From an uncultured Clostridia bacterium (GTDB lineage Bacteria > Bacillota > Clostridia > Christensenellales > UBA1242), in assembly GCA_944380265.1 (NCBI GenBank), contig CALWGY010000002.1:67556-131555 (forward strand): a DNA stretch of 64,000 nt, in the 5' to 3' direction. This document shows positions 33,227 to 42,958 of this stretch, piece after piece. Position numbers and translations under genes: made by a program. Position 1 is the first letter of the stretch, and each line of letters begins with the position of its first letter. The notes under the pieces were generated by a model. It was given only the letters and a program-made list of their open reading frames with translations, did not search any database and had not been told where the DNA came from.

Positions 33227-35515
33227 ATGAGAAAATTAACAAAATTTGCTAGTGCAGTAGTTGTTTGTTTATTTTCAGCAATATTGTTAGTTGCTTGTGG
33301 CGGAACAAAAATTGAATCTGCTTACATTAAAACTGGAACAATGGCAACAACAATAATTAAAGGTGAAACTTTAGACACTTCAAAAGCCATTGCTGTTGTT
33401 ACTTATAGTGATGACAAAACTAAAGAAGTTCCTAATTCTGAATTAACCTTTGGAACAATAGACACTTCAACAACAGGCACAAAAAACCTAGAAGTAACTT
33501 ATGGCGACTTTAAATTTTATGTTCAAATTAAAGTTGTTGCAAGTGAAGCAGATGTTAACACAATAACATCATTTTCAAGTGATTTGTTAACTGACTTTGC
33601 TGCAAACTCATCAGCTAAAGAAAACAAACAAGAAGAATTTTTCCAATTAAATAAAACTCATCTTGTTGGTGATGACAATGCTTTAGATTTTAGAATTAAT
33701 GCAAAAGGTATTAATGCAGATGGCGAATTAGTTGAAGGTTTAACAAAAGTTAGAACAACAATTAAAATTGAAGAAATTTCTGGTTCAACATCAAATCCTG
33801 TTTACACAGAATTAACTGGCTCAAATTTAAGTGCCAAAGTTGATTACACTGATACAGAAATGTCAACCATCGATTTCTCAAACAATGCTATTAATAAGCA
33901 ATTTAGAATTACTGTTAGTGCAGTAAATTATGACCCAACAATGTTTGATGAACAAAACCCAGCAAGTTTTACTGCTGTTGTTAAAGTTGTTGATGGTTAC
34001 AATGTTTATAATGCTCAACAACTTTCTGTTATGGATAATGGAAACAGAGATAATAGTTGGACATCATTAAAAGAACAATGGGGTTTAACAGGAATTAACC
34101 CAAATGCTGTTGTTTTGCAATCTTCAATTAAAATAACAGATAACGATATTCCTGCAAGACATTTTTACACACAAGAAGAAGTTAATGGACTTTCAGCTGA
34201 TATAAAAAACAAAACCAATCAACCAATTGTTGGAAGTATGAAAGATGAACACACTGAAATTTATTACAGATTAGTTGCAAATGGAGAATCATTTAATTTC
34301 TATGGTAACTATTTTGATATTGATGTTGCAGAAGTTTCAAGAAGTGTTATCGATATTGATAATAACGGTGTTAGGGTTGCAGAAGGTGAAGGTGATGCTT
34401 CATATATAACAACTCACATACCATTAATGAGAATTTATGGTGGAAAATATGAAAATACAAAATTAACACAAGTTAACTTAGAGTCAGGTGAAAACACTAA
34501 TGGCGAAGTTAATTTAGTTGACACATACTTTATTGGTAATGGCGAAAGAAGTGCAAACCCACTAGCATCTGGTGGTATGATTTTGCTTAAAACTGCAGGT
34601 GTTAACTTTGAAGCAAACAACACAATTCACAAAAATTTCTTTATTGGCTATTTTGCTGAATATGGTTACAATTTAGATACAACTGGTGTAACAGACCCAG
34701 AACAAATTAAAAACATTAAAAATGATGGTAATCCAGACAAAAACAATGAATATAGATTTATTGATTGTAAAGGTTACAATGCTTATAACACTCTTTACTA
34801 TTTATGGGGTGCAAGCAACGTTTACATGGAAAATAACGAAATGATTGGTGCTGGTGGTCCTGCTATTATTGCCGACCATGTAACAAGCGTCAATGATTTC
34901 AAAAAACAAACTGGTGAAGGTGGTTTCCCAACCAACTTAAACATTGTTAATTTAAAAAATTCAAAAATAGAATCGTGGGTTAATGGATATGAACCTTGGT
35001 TTGCAACATATGACGGGGCTTCTCAACAATTTGCAAGTTTAACAACAGTAAATACATTAATTTATGACAAAATGGGTTATGGTTTTGTAAAATCAATTGA
35101 TGGCGTTGATGGTTTTATGAATTTAATTATTGTTCATAAATGGGGAATAAAGAAATTTAATGAAGACAAAGCAATGACAAGAGGAACAACAAATATTTTT
35201 GATAGTGTTAAAGATTACAATGCTTATATGGAAACAGGTAAACTAGCCAACGGTTCAACTTATTATGGTTATAATAAATCTATGAGTTATGCTGGTGATA
35301 GTTATGCATACGAATCAAATGCTGTTAAAGCTTTCTTACAATATGCACAAGGTGGTGCACCAGTTGGATTTGAAGCTAGCACAAGTGGACATATTGCAAT
35401 TCCAACAGGTGAAACTGCAGCAATGCCATTAGGAAATAAAATTACAGATGGTAAACAATTAAATATTTATATGGCTAATGGTTTTGGAGCTGTTGTTGAT
35501 TTATTTAAAAAATAA
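33227..35515 (+). CDS. Large surface lipoprotein with Ig-like and beta-helix-like parts
   Basis: The 762-residue product has a signal peptide and lipobox (LLVACGG; Cys near residue 24). Residues 30-110 form an Ig-like domain (T-x-x-x-K-G-E-T-L-D-T-S-K-A-I-A-V-V-T-Y). Later, residues 300-560 alternate short strands with Asn/Gly turns (MRIYGGKYENT, VYMENNEMIGAGGPAIIADH), as in right-handed parallel beta-helix proteins. No catalytic motif is evident. AAGGAG fixes the start; an upstream in-frame ATG at 33194 lacks one. Last gene of the ABC operon: probably a binding or processing partner of the exporter (inference). Confidence 0.8.
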   Translation: MRKLTKFASAVVVCLFSAILLVACGGTKIESAYIKTGTMATTIIKGETLDTSKAIAVVTYSDDKTKEVPNSELTFGTIDTSTTGTKNLEVTYGDFKFYVQIKVVASEADVNTITSFSSDLLTDFAANSSAKENKQEEFFQLNKTHLVGDDNALDFRINAKGINADGELVEGLTKVRTTIKIEEISGSTSNPVYTELTGSNLSAKVDYTDTEMSTIDFSNNAINKQFRITVSAVNYDPTMFDEQNPASFTAVVKVVDGYNVYNAQQLSVMDNGNRDNSWTSLKEQWGLTGINPNAVVLQSSIKITDNDIPARHFYTQEEVNGLSADIKNKTNQPIVGSMKDEHTEIYYRLVANGESFNFYGNYFDIDVAEVSRSVIDIDNNGVRVAEGEGDASYITTHIPLMRIYGGKYENTKLTQVNLESGENTNGEVNLVDTYFIGNGERSANPLASGGMILLKTAGVNFEANNTIHKNFFIGYFAEYGYNLDTTGVTDPEQIKNIKNDGNPDKNNEYRFIDCKGYNAYNTLYYLWGASNVYMENNEMIGAGGPAIIADHVTSVNDFKKQTGEGGFPTNLNIVNLKNSKIESWVNGYEPWFATYDGASQQFASLTTVNTLIYDKMGYGFVKSIDGVDGFMNLIIVHKWGIKKFNEDKAMTRGTTNIFDSVKDYNAYMETGKLANGSTYYGYNKSMSYAGDSYAYESNAVKAFLQYAQGGAPVGFEASTSGHIAIPTGETAAMPLGNKITDGKQLNIYMANGFGAVVDLFKK

Positions 35516-35602
35516 AAATTATTTTGCTTTTTAAAATATGAAATTTTTAAATTCTTTATATTTTAAAGCAATAATTAAAATTAAAAATATTAAATTTTAA
35601 TT

Positions 35603-35636
35603 AAAAAAAGAACGAAATTAATTCGTTCTTTTTTTA
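35603..35636. terminator. Bidirectional terminator between the lipoprotein and giant protein genes
   Basis: A7-GAACGAA-ATTAA-TTCGTTC-T7, flanked on both sides by A/T runs, at the convergent end of both genes. Confidence 0.88.
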
Positions 35637-35651
35637 TTTTTAAAATTATTT

Positions 35652-38600
35652 TTAATGGCAATTTTCTTTGCAACTTGTGCCAAACACACCCCAATAATGG
35701 AAGTATGTTGAAGTTGTGTATTTAGCATAAAGTGTAATATCACCAGTTATTGGTTCGCCGTTGTATGGTTTTGTTAATTCTGGGTCTAAGTACCAACCTG
35801 CAAAGGTATATTTTGTGTGTGTGCACTCTCTACCTTTAAATGCAACATAACTTCCAGAAACTTTATCATCGCATTTATGTGGAACATAAGCACTTAAATC
35901 AACGCTTGTGTTTTCAGCAATGGTTAAGTCGGAATAACTTCCGTTGCCACCATTTAAGTTAAATTTTATGGTGTAATATTTTGTTACAATTGTTTCAGTT
36001 AAATTCCATTTAGCATAAAGGGTTGTGTCTTTTCGTGGCATAACACTTGAAACAAATTTTGTGTTTTCTTCCAAACCAGGTGAAGTGTACCAGCCAGCAA
36101 ATTCATAAACATATTTTGTGTTGTTTTGAACATCGTTAATGGTTAAGTTTTCGGTGTAGGTTGGAACAACAATTGCCGAGCCCGGTGCACCCGAAATGTT
36201 GTTTAGTTCACTTCCACCATTTTCTTCAAAGGCAATTGTGTAAATAACTTCATCTGCTTTTGTCCATTCACCATCATATGCTTCCCAACTTGCGCCTTCA
36301 CTGTATGTGTAAGAAGAAATGTAGGAATACATACTATTAAAGTCCAAAGTTTTGCCAATGTTAATTAATTTTAGGTTATCGCTTTCCAAAGTTAACTTAA
36401 ACACATCGGCAAGTGGCATATACATGTTAAATGTTGCATTGCCAACATAGTTTTTGTTGTTTGTTTGTTCGTTGTTAACAACGCCCAAACCAATTGCCAT
36501 GGTTCCCATTTTTGGATCGTTTGTTAGTTCTTGCATGTTAAGTTCAATTTTAAAGTTTTTAGAATCATTAACAACAAACGAATTAATAACGTTACCCAAG
36601 TTTGGTGTGTGACCTTCACTTAGTGCAAGTGAATCCTTAATTGCTTTCATAATATCGTCAGTAAATCCAATTGCATATTGAACATATTTTAGTGGGTCAG
36701 CAATCAATTCTTCAAGTGATACTTTAAGTTTCTTTTCGTAAATTCTGTTGCTACTTGCAAACACAGGAACTTCTTCATGTCTGTAAAAATATACAAACTC
36801 ATCTTTATAGTAAACAGTTAAAATTCTGTTTAAGCCTGCATAAATTCCACTAACAGTGTTTCCAAATTTGTATGGAGCATCATCATTAACGCCAGGAACA
36901 ACTGGAATTGCACCAACTGTTGCCATAATTTCAGGTTTTCTGTTTTCATCTAATTTAATTTTAACATTAAGTGGAACATTCCAATTAATATCAATTCCAA
37001 TTAATTCTCCATTAATGTCCAAACTTCCATCAATTTCGTAGTAGTTAAGTTCTGCGGTGTTAATTATTGCTTTAATAAGTTCGTTAGCACCCGACAAATC
37101 AATGTAACCATCATCGGAAACTCCTTTAACTCCTTTAAATGTTTCAAAATTAATATTTAAGTTAAAGTGTTCATTGTTTGTAACACCAGTGTAAATGTTG
37201 CTTAATTCAACACCACTTAGGCAGTTGTTTGTTGTGTTTATTTGAACAACCATGTTCTTTGCATTTGGGTTGTTAGAAATTTGTGTGCCATCAAGTGTTA
37301 TTTTTAGGTTGTTGTTAGTAAATTCAATGTTTTTAACAATTTTTAACATACTTAATGGATTGTTAACATCAAACGAAGGAATTAAATTTGAAACTGAATC
37401 AAAGTTAATGTTGTTTAAGTCGTTTGCAGCATCTTCCAAAATTGGAATTAAATTTGGGTCAACTCCAATCAAATTCAAAATTATTGCAAGCAAACTCTTC
37501 AAGTCTTCTTCACAAATTTTTAATTTTAGGTTGTTGTAGTTAACAAACAAATATTTGTTCCAGTAGTTTATGTCAAAGCCAATGTTATATTTTCCAGTTA
37601 AAGTTGCCTTTCCGTTTAATAGCAAGTTGTTTTTAATGTCTAAATCTAAATTAACTAGTGCATTGGTTGTAACTTTTTCGCCGTCATAAACTTCTGCATT
37701 TGCAAACAAACTAAATTGTTTTGTTTTAACAAATTCGGTTGTGTTTTCAATTATGTTTGTTAATGTGCAGTAGTGAACATAATCGGCTTCCGCCAAACTT
37801 TCAAATTCAACATTTCCAAATTTAACAAAGTTTATGTTTGCAAACAATTTTGTGTGGTTCAAAATTATTTGAGCAAAGTTTTCATTGTAACTTAAAACAA
37901 GTTCTTGTGGTGTTGTGGTTAGGTCTTCGTTTATAAAGTCATATAAGTCAATCATCAAACCATTTTCGGTTTTGTAAATTTGTTTAATGTTTTCGCCAAA
38001 AGCAAATTCGCCAAACAAATTAACAATGTTGTTTAAGTCTATTCCGCCCAAATCAATTGGCTCACTTAAATTAAAGGTGGTGTTAATCCAGTTAACTAGT
38101 TCCGAAATTTCGGTGGTTTTTATGTAAAGTTTTAAGTCGCTAATTTGTGCATAAATTGTGCCGTTTAAAATTGTTAGATTTATGTTTATTCCATAAAATT
38201 CAATGCTTGCACTTAGTTTTAAGTTGTTAACATCGTTAAAGTCAACTTTCAAACTGTTAACGGTTACTTCTTGTTTTGTTTCATCCAAATCAAATTTAAT
38301 TGTTCCGTTAAGTTCAAATGCCTTTGCATTAATTAAATTTGCAATTGGTTTAATTAATGTTGTTAGGTCATCTAAATTTGTTGTGTAATCGCTTTCATTA
38401 AATTCAATGTTTGTTTCAGCACCTAGTGTTGTGTTTATGTTAACATTTATTCCTTCAAATTGTGCCGTTATGTTTTTAAGTTCGTTAAGCTTGTTAAACT
38501 CAACTGTTGCAGCAATGGTTTTTCCGTTAATTGCAAAGTTAACATTAAAACCATAGCCCAAGTTTGTTTCAAATTTTTTAAATTTTGAAATGTAAATTTT

Positions 38601-41600
38601 TATGTTGCTTGTGTCAATTTTTGTGTTAATTTGAGTGTTGAAATTTAAGTTTATTTGTTTAATTAAACTTTCAAGATTGTTTAAATCATATTGTGCTTTA
38701 AGCCCGTCAATGTTTGCATAAATTGTGTTGTTGCTAAAAATTATTTCAATTGTTTTATTTAAAACATTTGTTGCAAGTTTAATTTGTAAATCATTTTCAA
38801 AATTAACTTGTGCGTAAACTGGCAAGTTAAAGTTTTCACTAATATTAATTTCGCCATTTAGTTCAAGTTGCTTGTTTTGTAAATTTTTAAGGTTTGTTTT
38901 AACCAAATTTACAATATATTCAATGTTTTCGTATGCCGATGTGTCAATAACAGGCATTAAAACATCGTTTGCAAATTTTGTTAAATCAAGTTTTGCTTTA
39001 ACATCTGTGTTATTAATGTTGATGGTTTTTATTGTGTCATTAAACAACAATTCAACATCTGTGTTAAACAAGTTTAGTTTTAAGTTTGTGTTTGTTGCAC
39101 TTAAAATTTTTATGTCGCCAAATGATACCAAATTTAAAATGCTATTTGCATCAGGTGTTAAATTAATGTTTAGCTTTTCGCAAATCAAGCTAATTATGTT
39201 TTCAAGTTCCGAAAAACTTGCACAAACATTAACATTTCCAACAGTTGCATAAATTGCATTATCAAACACATTTAGTTTAATGTTCAAACCAAAAATGTTT
39301 GTTGAAGCCCAAATTTGAAGTGGATTTAATGAAACTTTGTATTCCACCAAAATTGGTTTGTTGTTAACAACCACATTTATGTTGCCTGCAAATTTGTTTG
39401 CATTAATTGTGTTTAACAAACTTTCTGCAAAAGGTAAAAGTTTTGAAATGTTAAAGTAATCGTTTAAAATGGTTACGTCTTGTTTTTTGTTTGTTAGTTG
39501 TGCATAAACGCTTAGGTCATTGTAACTTGCAAGTAAGTCTTTGTTTTCAAAATTAATTAAAATTTGTGCTAAATCATTTTTAATTGTTAAAGTGTTATTT
39601 AAAAGTGTTAATGTTAAACCTTTCAAAATTGAATTGTCGCCTTGCAAATCAAAATTTTTGGTAATGGTTTCAAGGGCATTTGAAACATCTAAGTTAAAAT
39701 GTTTTTTAACAAAATCTAACACTTTATCCACATCGTTTATGTTAAACATTGCGTTAAAGCCATCAAGTTCGGCATAAATAACGCCATTTAAAAGTTTAAC
39801 AGAAACTTGTTTTCCTAAAACTGTGGTGTTAAGGCTTGCACTTAAACCATCAAAAATGTTGTTTCCGTTAGGTTCAAAGTTAACAAATCCATAAATTTCA
39901 AAGTCACCATAAGTTATGTTAACATCGGCATAAAACTTTTTGGCTTTAATAAAGTTTATAATTTGTTCACTGTTTTCAATAACGTTTGAAACCGAAACAT
40001 ATTTTGTTTTATCAAAGTCAAAGTTTCCTTGTTCGTTGTTTGAAGTTAGTGTTGCATTAACATTAAAGTTGTTTCCGCTAACACTAACAAAGTTAACATA
40101 GTTGTTATAACCAAAGTTTAGTTTTAATTTTTCTAAAATTTCAATTTCCAGTCCGGCATCGGTTTTTGTTATTTTTGAAATCAACAAACTTTGTTGTGTT
40201 AAAATGTTTGAAACAATGTTCTTAACATCATCTACTGAAATTTGTGGTAAATCTAAGTTTAAATTTTCTTTAATAGTTTTAATAAGTTTGTTAATGTCAC
40301 TCAAACTGCATGTTAAGTAAACTTCCGAAACTTGAACATAAACATTTTCACCAACAATAACAACTGATACTGGAATGTTATAAATTTGTGTTTCAAGTTT
40401 TAGTTTTAATTCATTTAACAAGTCTAGTTCGTAGTTAATGTTTAAATTTATGTTGTTAACACTTAAATTAATTGTTCCAAAGTGATGTTTTAATTTTATG
40501 GTGTTTAAAATTGAGTTTGCTAGTGGTAAAACATCGTTTAAGTTTGCATAAGTTTCTTCTGATTTTGTTAGATTAATTTTTTGTGGGGTAGTGGATTCAA
40601 GTTTTGCAAAAATGTTTGAACCTTCAAAAGTTATGTTTTTAAATTCGTGATCCACAAATTCAAATTTAATTTCGCCAATGTTTGTTATGCTTAATGAGTA
40701 AACGCCGTTTTCGTAGTTAAATTTTTCAAGTATGCCCAAATCAATTTTTGAAATGTCAAAATCATTCAAATCAAAATTTAAATTTTCTAGGTTTGCAGTG
40801 TTTTTAGAAATGGCAACCAAAAGCTCACTTATTTGGTCAATTGGAATGTTTATTCCAAAATGATTTTTTAAAAGTTCGGCAATTTCGCTTACACTATTTA
40901 AATCAAATTTTGCAAACAAGTTGCCAAATTCAATGTAAATAACATTGTCAATTGCAAAAACCTGCAATTTTTCATTTAAAATGTTTGTTTCAAATTTTGC
41001 ACTGTAATTTGTTAAATCACAACTCAAAATTCCTTCAAAGTTAAAGTTGTTATAATTAATTTTTGCAGTTAATCCAATTTGATTGTTTTTTGTGAAATTA
41101 ATTAATCCTTCCACCAAATTTAAAACATGTGTAACATTAATAAATTCTTGTTCTGGTTTACCTACTTCCAAATCTTCTGGGTATGTGGCAGTAACTTGAA
41201 CACTAAGTTCTGTTCCATCAATGTTAACTGCAGGCACATCAATTGATTTAATTGAATAGTTTAGGTCGCAAACAATGGTTATGTTTCCAACAAAAGGAAG
41301 TTCAATTGTTAATGTTGTTTCGGTGTTTGTTTTTTCTTCTTTTATGCCATCAAACATTGAAAGCAAACTGTTTAAGTCTAAGTTTTCTAGGTCAAAACCA
41401 AGGTTTGGCATTTCAACATTTAACAAATTTAAAATTTGTGTTACCGATTGCATTAAGTTTTCGGTTTCAATTTTATAATTTCCGTTAAGCAAACTTAAAT
41501 ATAGTTCGCCATTTAAAAATGTTATGTTAACAGGAATTTCGGTTTCATTAATTTTAACATTTAAAGCACCTTGTGCGGCAATGTTTTGAAGACCGTTTTC

Positions 41601-41873
41601 CATGTTAAGCAAAACATTTGCACCAATTAAAATGTTTTGGCTTTGTGTTTTAATTTGAGCATTTGCATTTATGTTCATGCCGTCAAGCGTTGAAAAATTA
41701 TCAATTATGTAAGTTATTGGGGAAGTTACTTGGCTTTGGTTTCCGTTATCAACATTTGTTGATTGGTTGGAAGCACCTGTTGGGTTGGAAATAAGAACCA
41801 CACCCAGTGCAGTTAAAAATGTTATTGCAATGTATGTTAATAAATACATTAAAAATCTTTTAATTTTTGTCAT
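35652..41873 (-). CDS. Giant exported repeat protein (2073 aa)
   Basis: Residues 7-30 form a signal/anchor helix without a lipobox; everything after lies outside. From about residue 50 to 1870 there are roughly nine degenerate repeats of 165-290 residues, starting near 50, 246, 441, 623, 804, 975, 1163, 1363 and 1589. Each has an opening helix (L-x-x-x-I-E-x-x-x-x-I-I-N-x-I-K-x-K), a run of amphipathic strands, a core strand of the type V-x-L-L-N-G-V-I-Y-A-E-L, and a second helix. The last 190 residues hold two InlB/Flg_new-type repeats (FAGWYTSPGLEEN...TTLYAKW and FAGWYLDPELTKP...ITLYAKY). The strand pattern recalls LppX/LolA-like half-barrels, but no match is certain. Function unknown; surface-exposed. 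Confidence 0.85.
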   Translation of the reverse strand: MTKIKRFLMYLLTYIAITFLTALGVVLISNPTGASNQSTNVDNGNQSQVTSPITYIIDNFSTLDGMNINANAQIKTQSQNILIGANVLLNMENGLQNIAAQGALNVKINETEIPVNITFLNGELYLSLLNGNYKIETENLMQSVTQILNLLNVEMPNLGFDLENLDLNSLLSMFDGIKEEKTNTETTLTIELPFVGNITIVCDLNYSIKSIDVPAVNIDGTELSVQVTATYPEDLEVGKPEQEFINVTHVLNLVEGLINFTKNNQIGLTAKINYNNFNFEGILSCDLTNYSAKFETNILNEKLQVFAIDNVIYIEFGNLFAKFDLNSVSEIAELLKNHFGINIPIDQISELLVAISKNTANLENLNFDLNDFDISKIDLGILEKFNYENGVYSLSITNIGEIKFEFVDHEFKNITFEGSNIFAKLESTTPQKINLTKSEETYANLNDVLPLANSILNTIKLKHHFGTINLSVNNINLNINYELDLLNELKLKLETQIYNIPVSVVIVGENVYVQVSEVYLTCSLSDINKLIKTIKENLNLDLPQISVDDVKNIVSNILTQQSLLISKITKTDAGLEIEILEKLKLNFGYNNYVNFVSVSGNNFNVNATLTSNNEQGNFDFDKTKYVSVSNVIENSEQIINFIKAKKFYADVNITYGDFEIYGFVNFEPNGNNIFDGLSASLNTTVLGKQVSVKLLNGVIYAELDGFNAMFNINDVDKVLDFVKKHFNLDVSNALETITKNFDLQGDNSILKGLTLTLLNNTLTIKNDLAQILINFENKDLLASYNDLSVYAQLTNKKQDVTILNDYFNISKLLPFAESLLNTINANKFAGNINVVVNNKPILVEYKVSLNPLQIWASTNIFGLNIKLNVFDNAIYATVGNVNVCASFSELENIISLICEKLNINLTPDANSILNLVSFGDIKILSATNTNLKLNLFNTDVELLFNDTIKTININNTDVKAKLDLTKFANDVLMPVIDTSAYENIEYIVNLVKTNLKNLQNKQLELNGEINISENFNLPVYAQVNFENDLQIKLATNVLNKTIEIIFSNNTIYANIDGLKAQYDLNNLESLIKQINLNFNTQINTKIDTSNIKIYISKFKKFETNLGYGFNVNFAINGKTIAATVEFNKLNELKNITAQFEGINVNINTTLGAETNIEFNESDYTTNLDDLTTLIKPIANLINAKAFELNGTIKFDLDETKQEVTVNSLKVDFNDVNNLKLSASIEFYGININLTILNGTIYAQISDLKLYIKTTEISELVNWINTTFNLSEPIDLGGIDLNNIVNLFGEFAFGENIKQIYKTENGLMIDLYDFINEDLTTTPQELVLSYNENFAQIILNHTKLFANINFVKFGNVEFESLAEADYVHYCTLTNIIENTTEFVKTKQFSLFANAEVYDGEKVTTNALVNLDLDIKNNLLLNGKATLTGKYNIGFDINYWNKYLFVNYNNLKLKICEEDLKSLLAIILNLIGVDPNLIPILEDAANDLNNINFDSVSNLIPSFDVNNPLSMLKIVKNIEFTNNNLKITLDGTQISNNPNAKNMVVQINTTNNCLSGVELSNIYTGVTNNEHFNLNINFETFKGVKGVSDDGYIDLSGANELIKAIINTAELNYYEIDGSLDINGELIGIDINWNVPLNVKIKLDENRKPEIMATVGAIPVVPGVNDDAPYKFGNTVSGIYAGLNRILTVYYKDEFVYFYRHEEVPVFASSNRIYEKKLKVSLEELIADPLKYVQYAIGFTDDIMKAIKDSLALSEGHTPNLGNVINSFVVNDSKNFKIELNMQELTNDPKMGTMAIGLGVVNNEQTNNKNYVGNATFNMYMPLADVFKLTLESDNLKLINIGKTLDFNSMYSYISSYTYSEGASWEAYDGEWTKADEVIYTIAFEENGGSELNNISGAPGSAIVVPTYTENLTINDVQNNTKYVYEFAGWYTSPGLEENTKFVSSVMPRKDTTLYAKWNLTETIVTKYYTIKFNLNGGNGSYSDLTIAENTSVDLSAYVPHKCDDKVSGSYVAFKGRECTHTKYTFAGWYLDPELTKPYNGEPITGDITLYAKYTTSTYFHYWGVFGTSCKENCH

Positions 41874-41998
41874 TGCTTTCTCAACTTTACATAATTTGAT
41901 AGTTAAATTTTTAGTTTTTGATAATATTATAAAATTTTAGTTTTTAATTAATTATTGATTAATTTTTATAATTTATAAGTTTGATCTATTTTTTTAAA

Positions 41999-42958
41999 TT
42001 AAACCTTTGGTAATGTAACAGGGTCGTTAATTGTAAAATCTAGGTTTAATGTTCCTTTACACGATGGTTTTAGCATTCCATAAACAACTCTGTAATTTTC
42101 TTCGGAATTAAACTTGCACAAATTCCAGTTTTCATCTAGCACAATGGTTATTGAAATGTTGCTAAATTCCGGAAAATCATTTAAACCACTGGTTTGTTTA
42201 ACCTGTTTAACATAGTTAATAACACTTTTAACAGGGTCTAATGAAATTGTGTAAGTGTAATATGTTTTTCCGTTAGTTTCATTTGCCGAAATTGTGCTGC
42301 CACTTAAAATTGTTTTTGAGGAAATTATGTAAGGAATAACTTTGTCGGGTGTTCCACCATTGTTTTCTTTGCATTCAATGGTTGTCATGGTTGATTTTGA
42401 ACCAGTCCAACTTGCACTTGTGCTTGAAACATTTTCACCTTTAATTTTTGTAATAGTGCTTGCACCTTTTTCCATAACCAAGCAATCAGCAACTGTTAAA
42501 ATACCTTTGCTTATGCTTTCAAATGTGTAGGTGTTGCCATCAAACATTTTTGCGCTGTATATGCTTTGAGATGTTCCCATAACTGCAACCTTGCCTGTTC
42601 CAATTGCGGAATATGAGTTTGCTAAACCCAAATTATATTCTGCAAGCATAAAATTTTCTGCGGCAGTTAGGTTTTGTGGGGTAATCCCGCGTGATTTTGC
42701 AGTTTCAACCCAGTTTTCTTTTTCAGAGTTAGTTGGGTTTTTAATTCCAATTGCTTTAAAAAATGCATCGTTAATGTCATCTTTTAGGGTTTCTTCGGTG
42801 TATTGCGAATAGTTTATGGGGTTGGATTGTCTTAAAGATAAATACCAACTGCCCAAAAACAATCCCGAGCCAATTCCAATGATACCAACAAGTGCAAAGT
42901 TTATTAATTTTCTTTTCCTAGTAATTTGCCTACGTTCTTTAACTTCACTTTTTACCAT
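41999..42958 (-). CDS. Membrane-anchored extracytoplasmic protein, unknown
   Basis: The 319-residue product has a basic N terminus (KERRQITRKRK), one membrane helix (about residues 20-42) and an outer domain of about 275 residues. The outer domain has a helical section with conserved-looking AENFMLAEYNLG and then a beta-rich section ending YGMLKPSCKGTLNLDF. Two cysteine pairs may form disulphides. No family recognised. The ATG at 42958 lies inside the end of the RAYT-like gene (14-base overlap), so translation is coupled to it. It shares strand and probably transcript with the giant protein gene. Confidence 0.68.
   Translation of the reverse strand: MVKSEVKERRQITRKRKLINFALVGIIGIGSGLFLGSWYLSLRQSNPINYSQYTEETLKDDINDAFFKAIGIKNPTNSEKENWVETAKSRGITPQNLTAAENFMLAEYNLGLANSYSAIGTGKVAVMGTSQSIYSAKMFDGNTYTFESISKGILTVADCLVMEKGASTITKIKGENVSSTSASWTGSKSTMTTIECKENNGGTPDKVIPYIISSKTILSGSTISANETNGKTYYTYTISLDPVKSVINYVKQVKQTSGLNDFPEFSNISITIVLDENWNLCKFNSEENYRVVYGMLKPSCKGTLNLDFTINDPVTLPKV

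Noticed and set aside
36856-39777. Several 60-126-codon plus-strand frames inside the giant gene
   Set aside because: Serine/phenylalanine/leucine-rich antisense shadows of a low-complexity Asn/Leu/Ile-rich coding sequence; the giant frame is continuous and has typical codon use.
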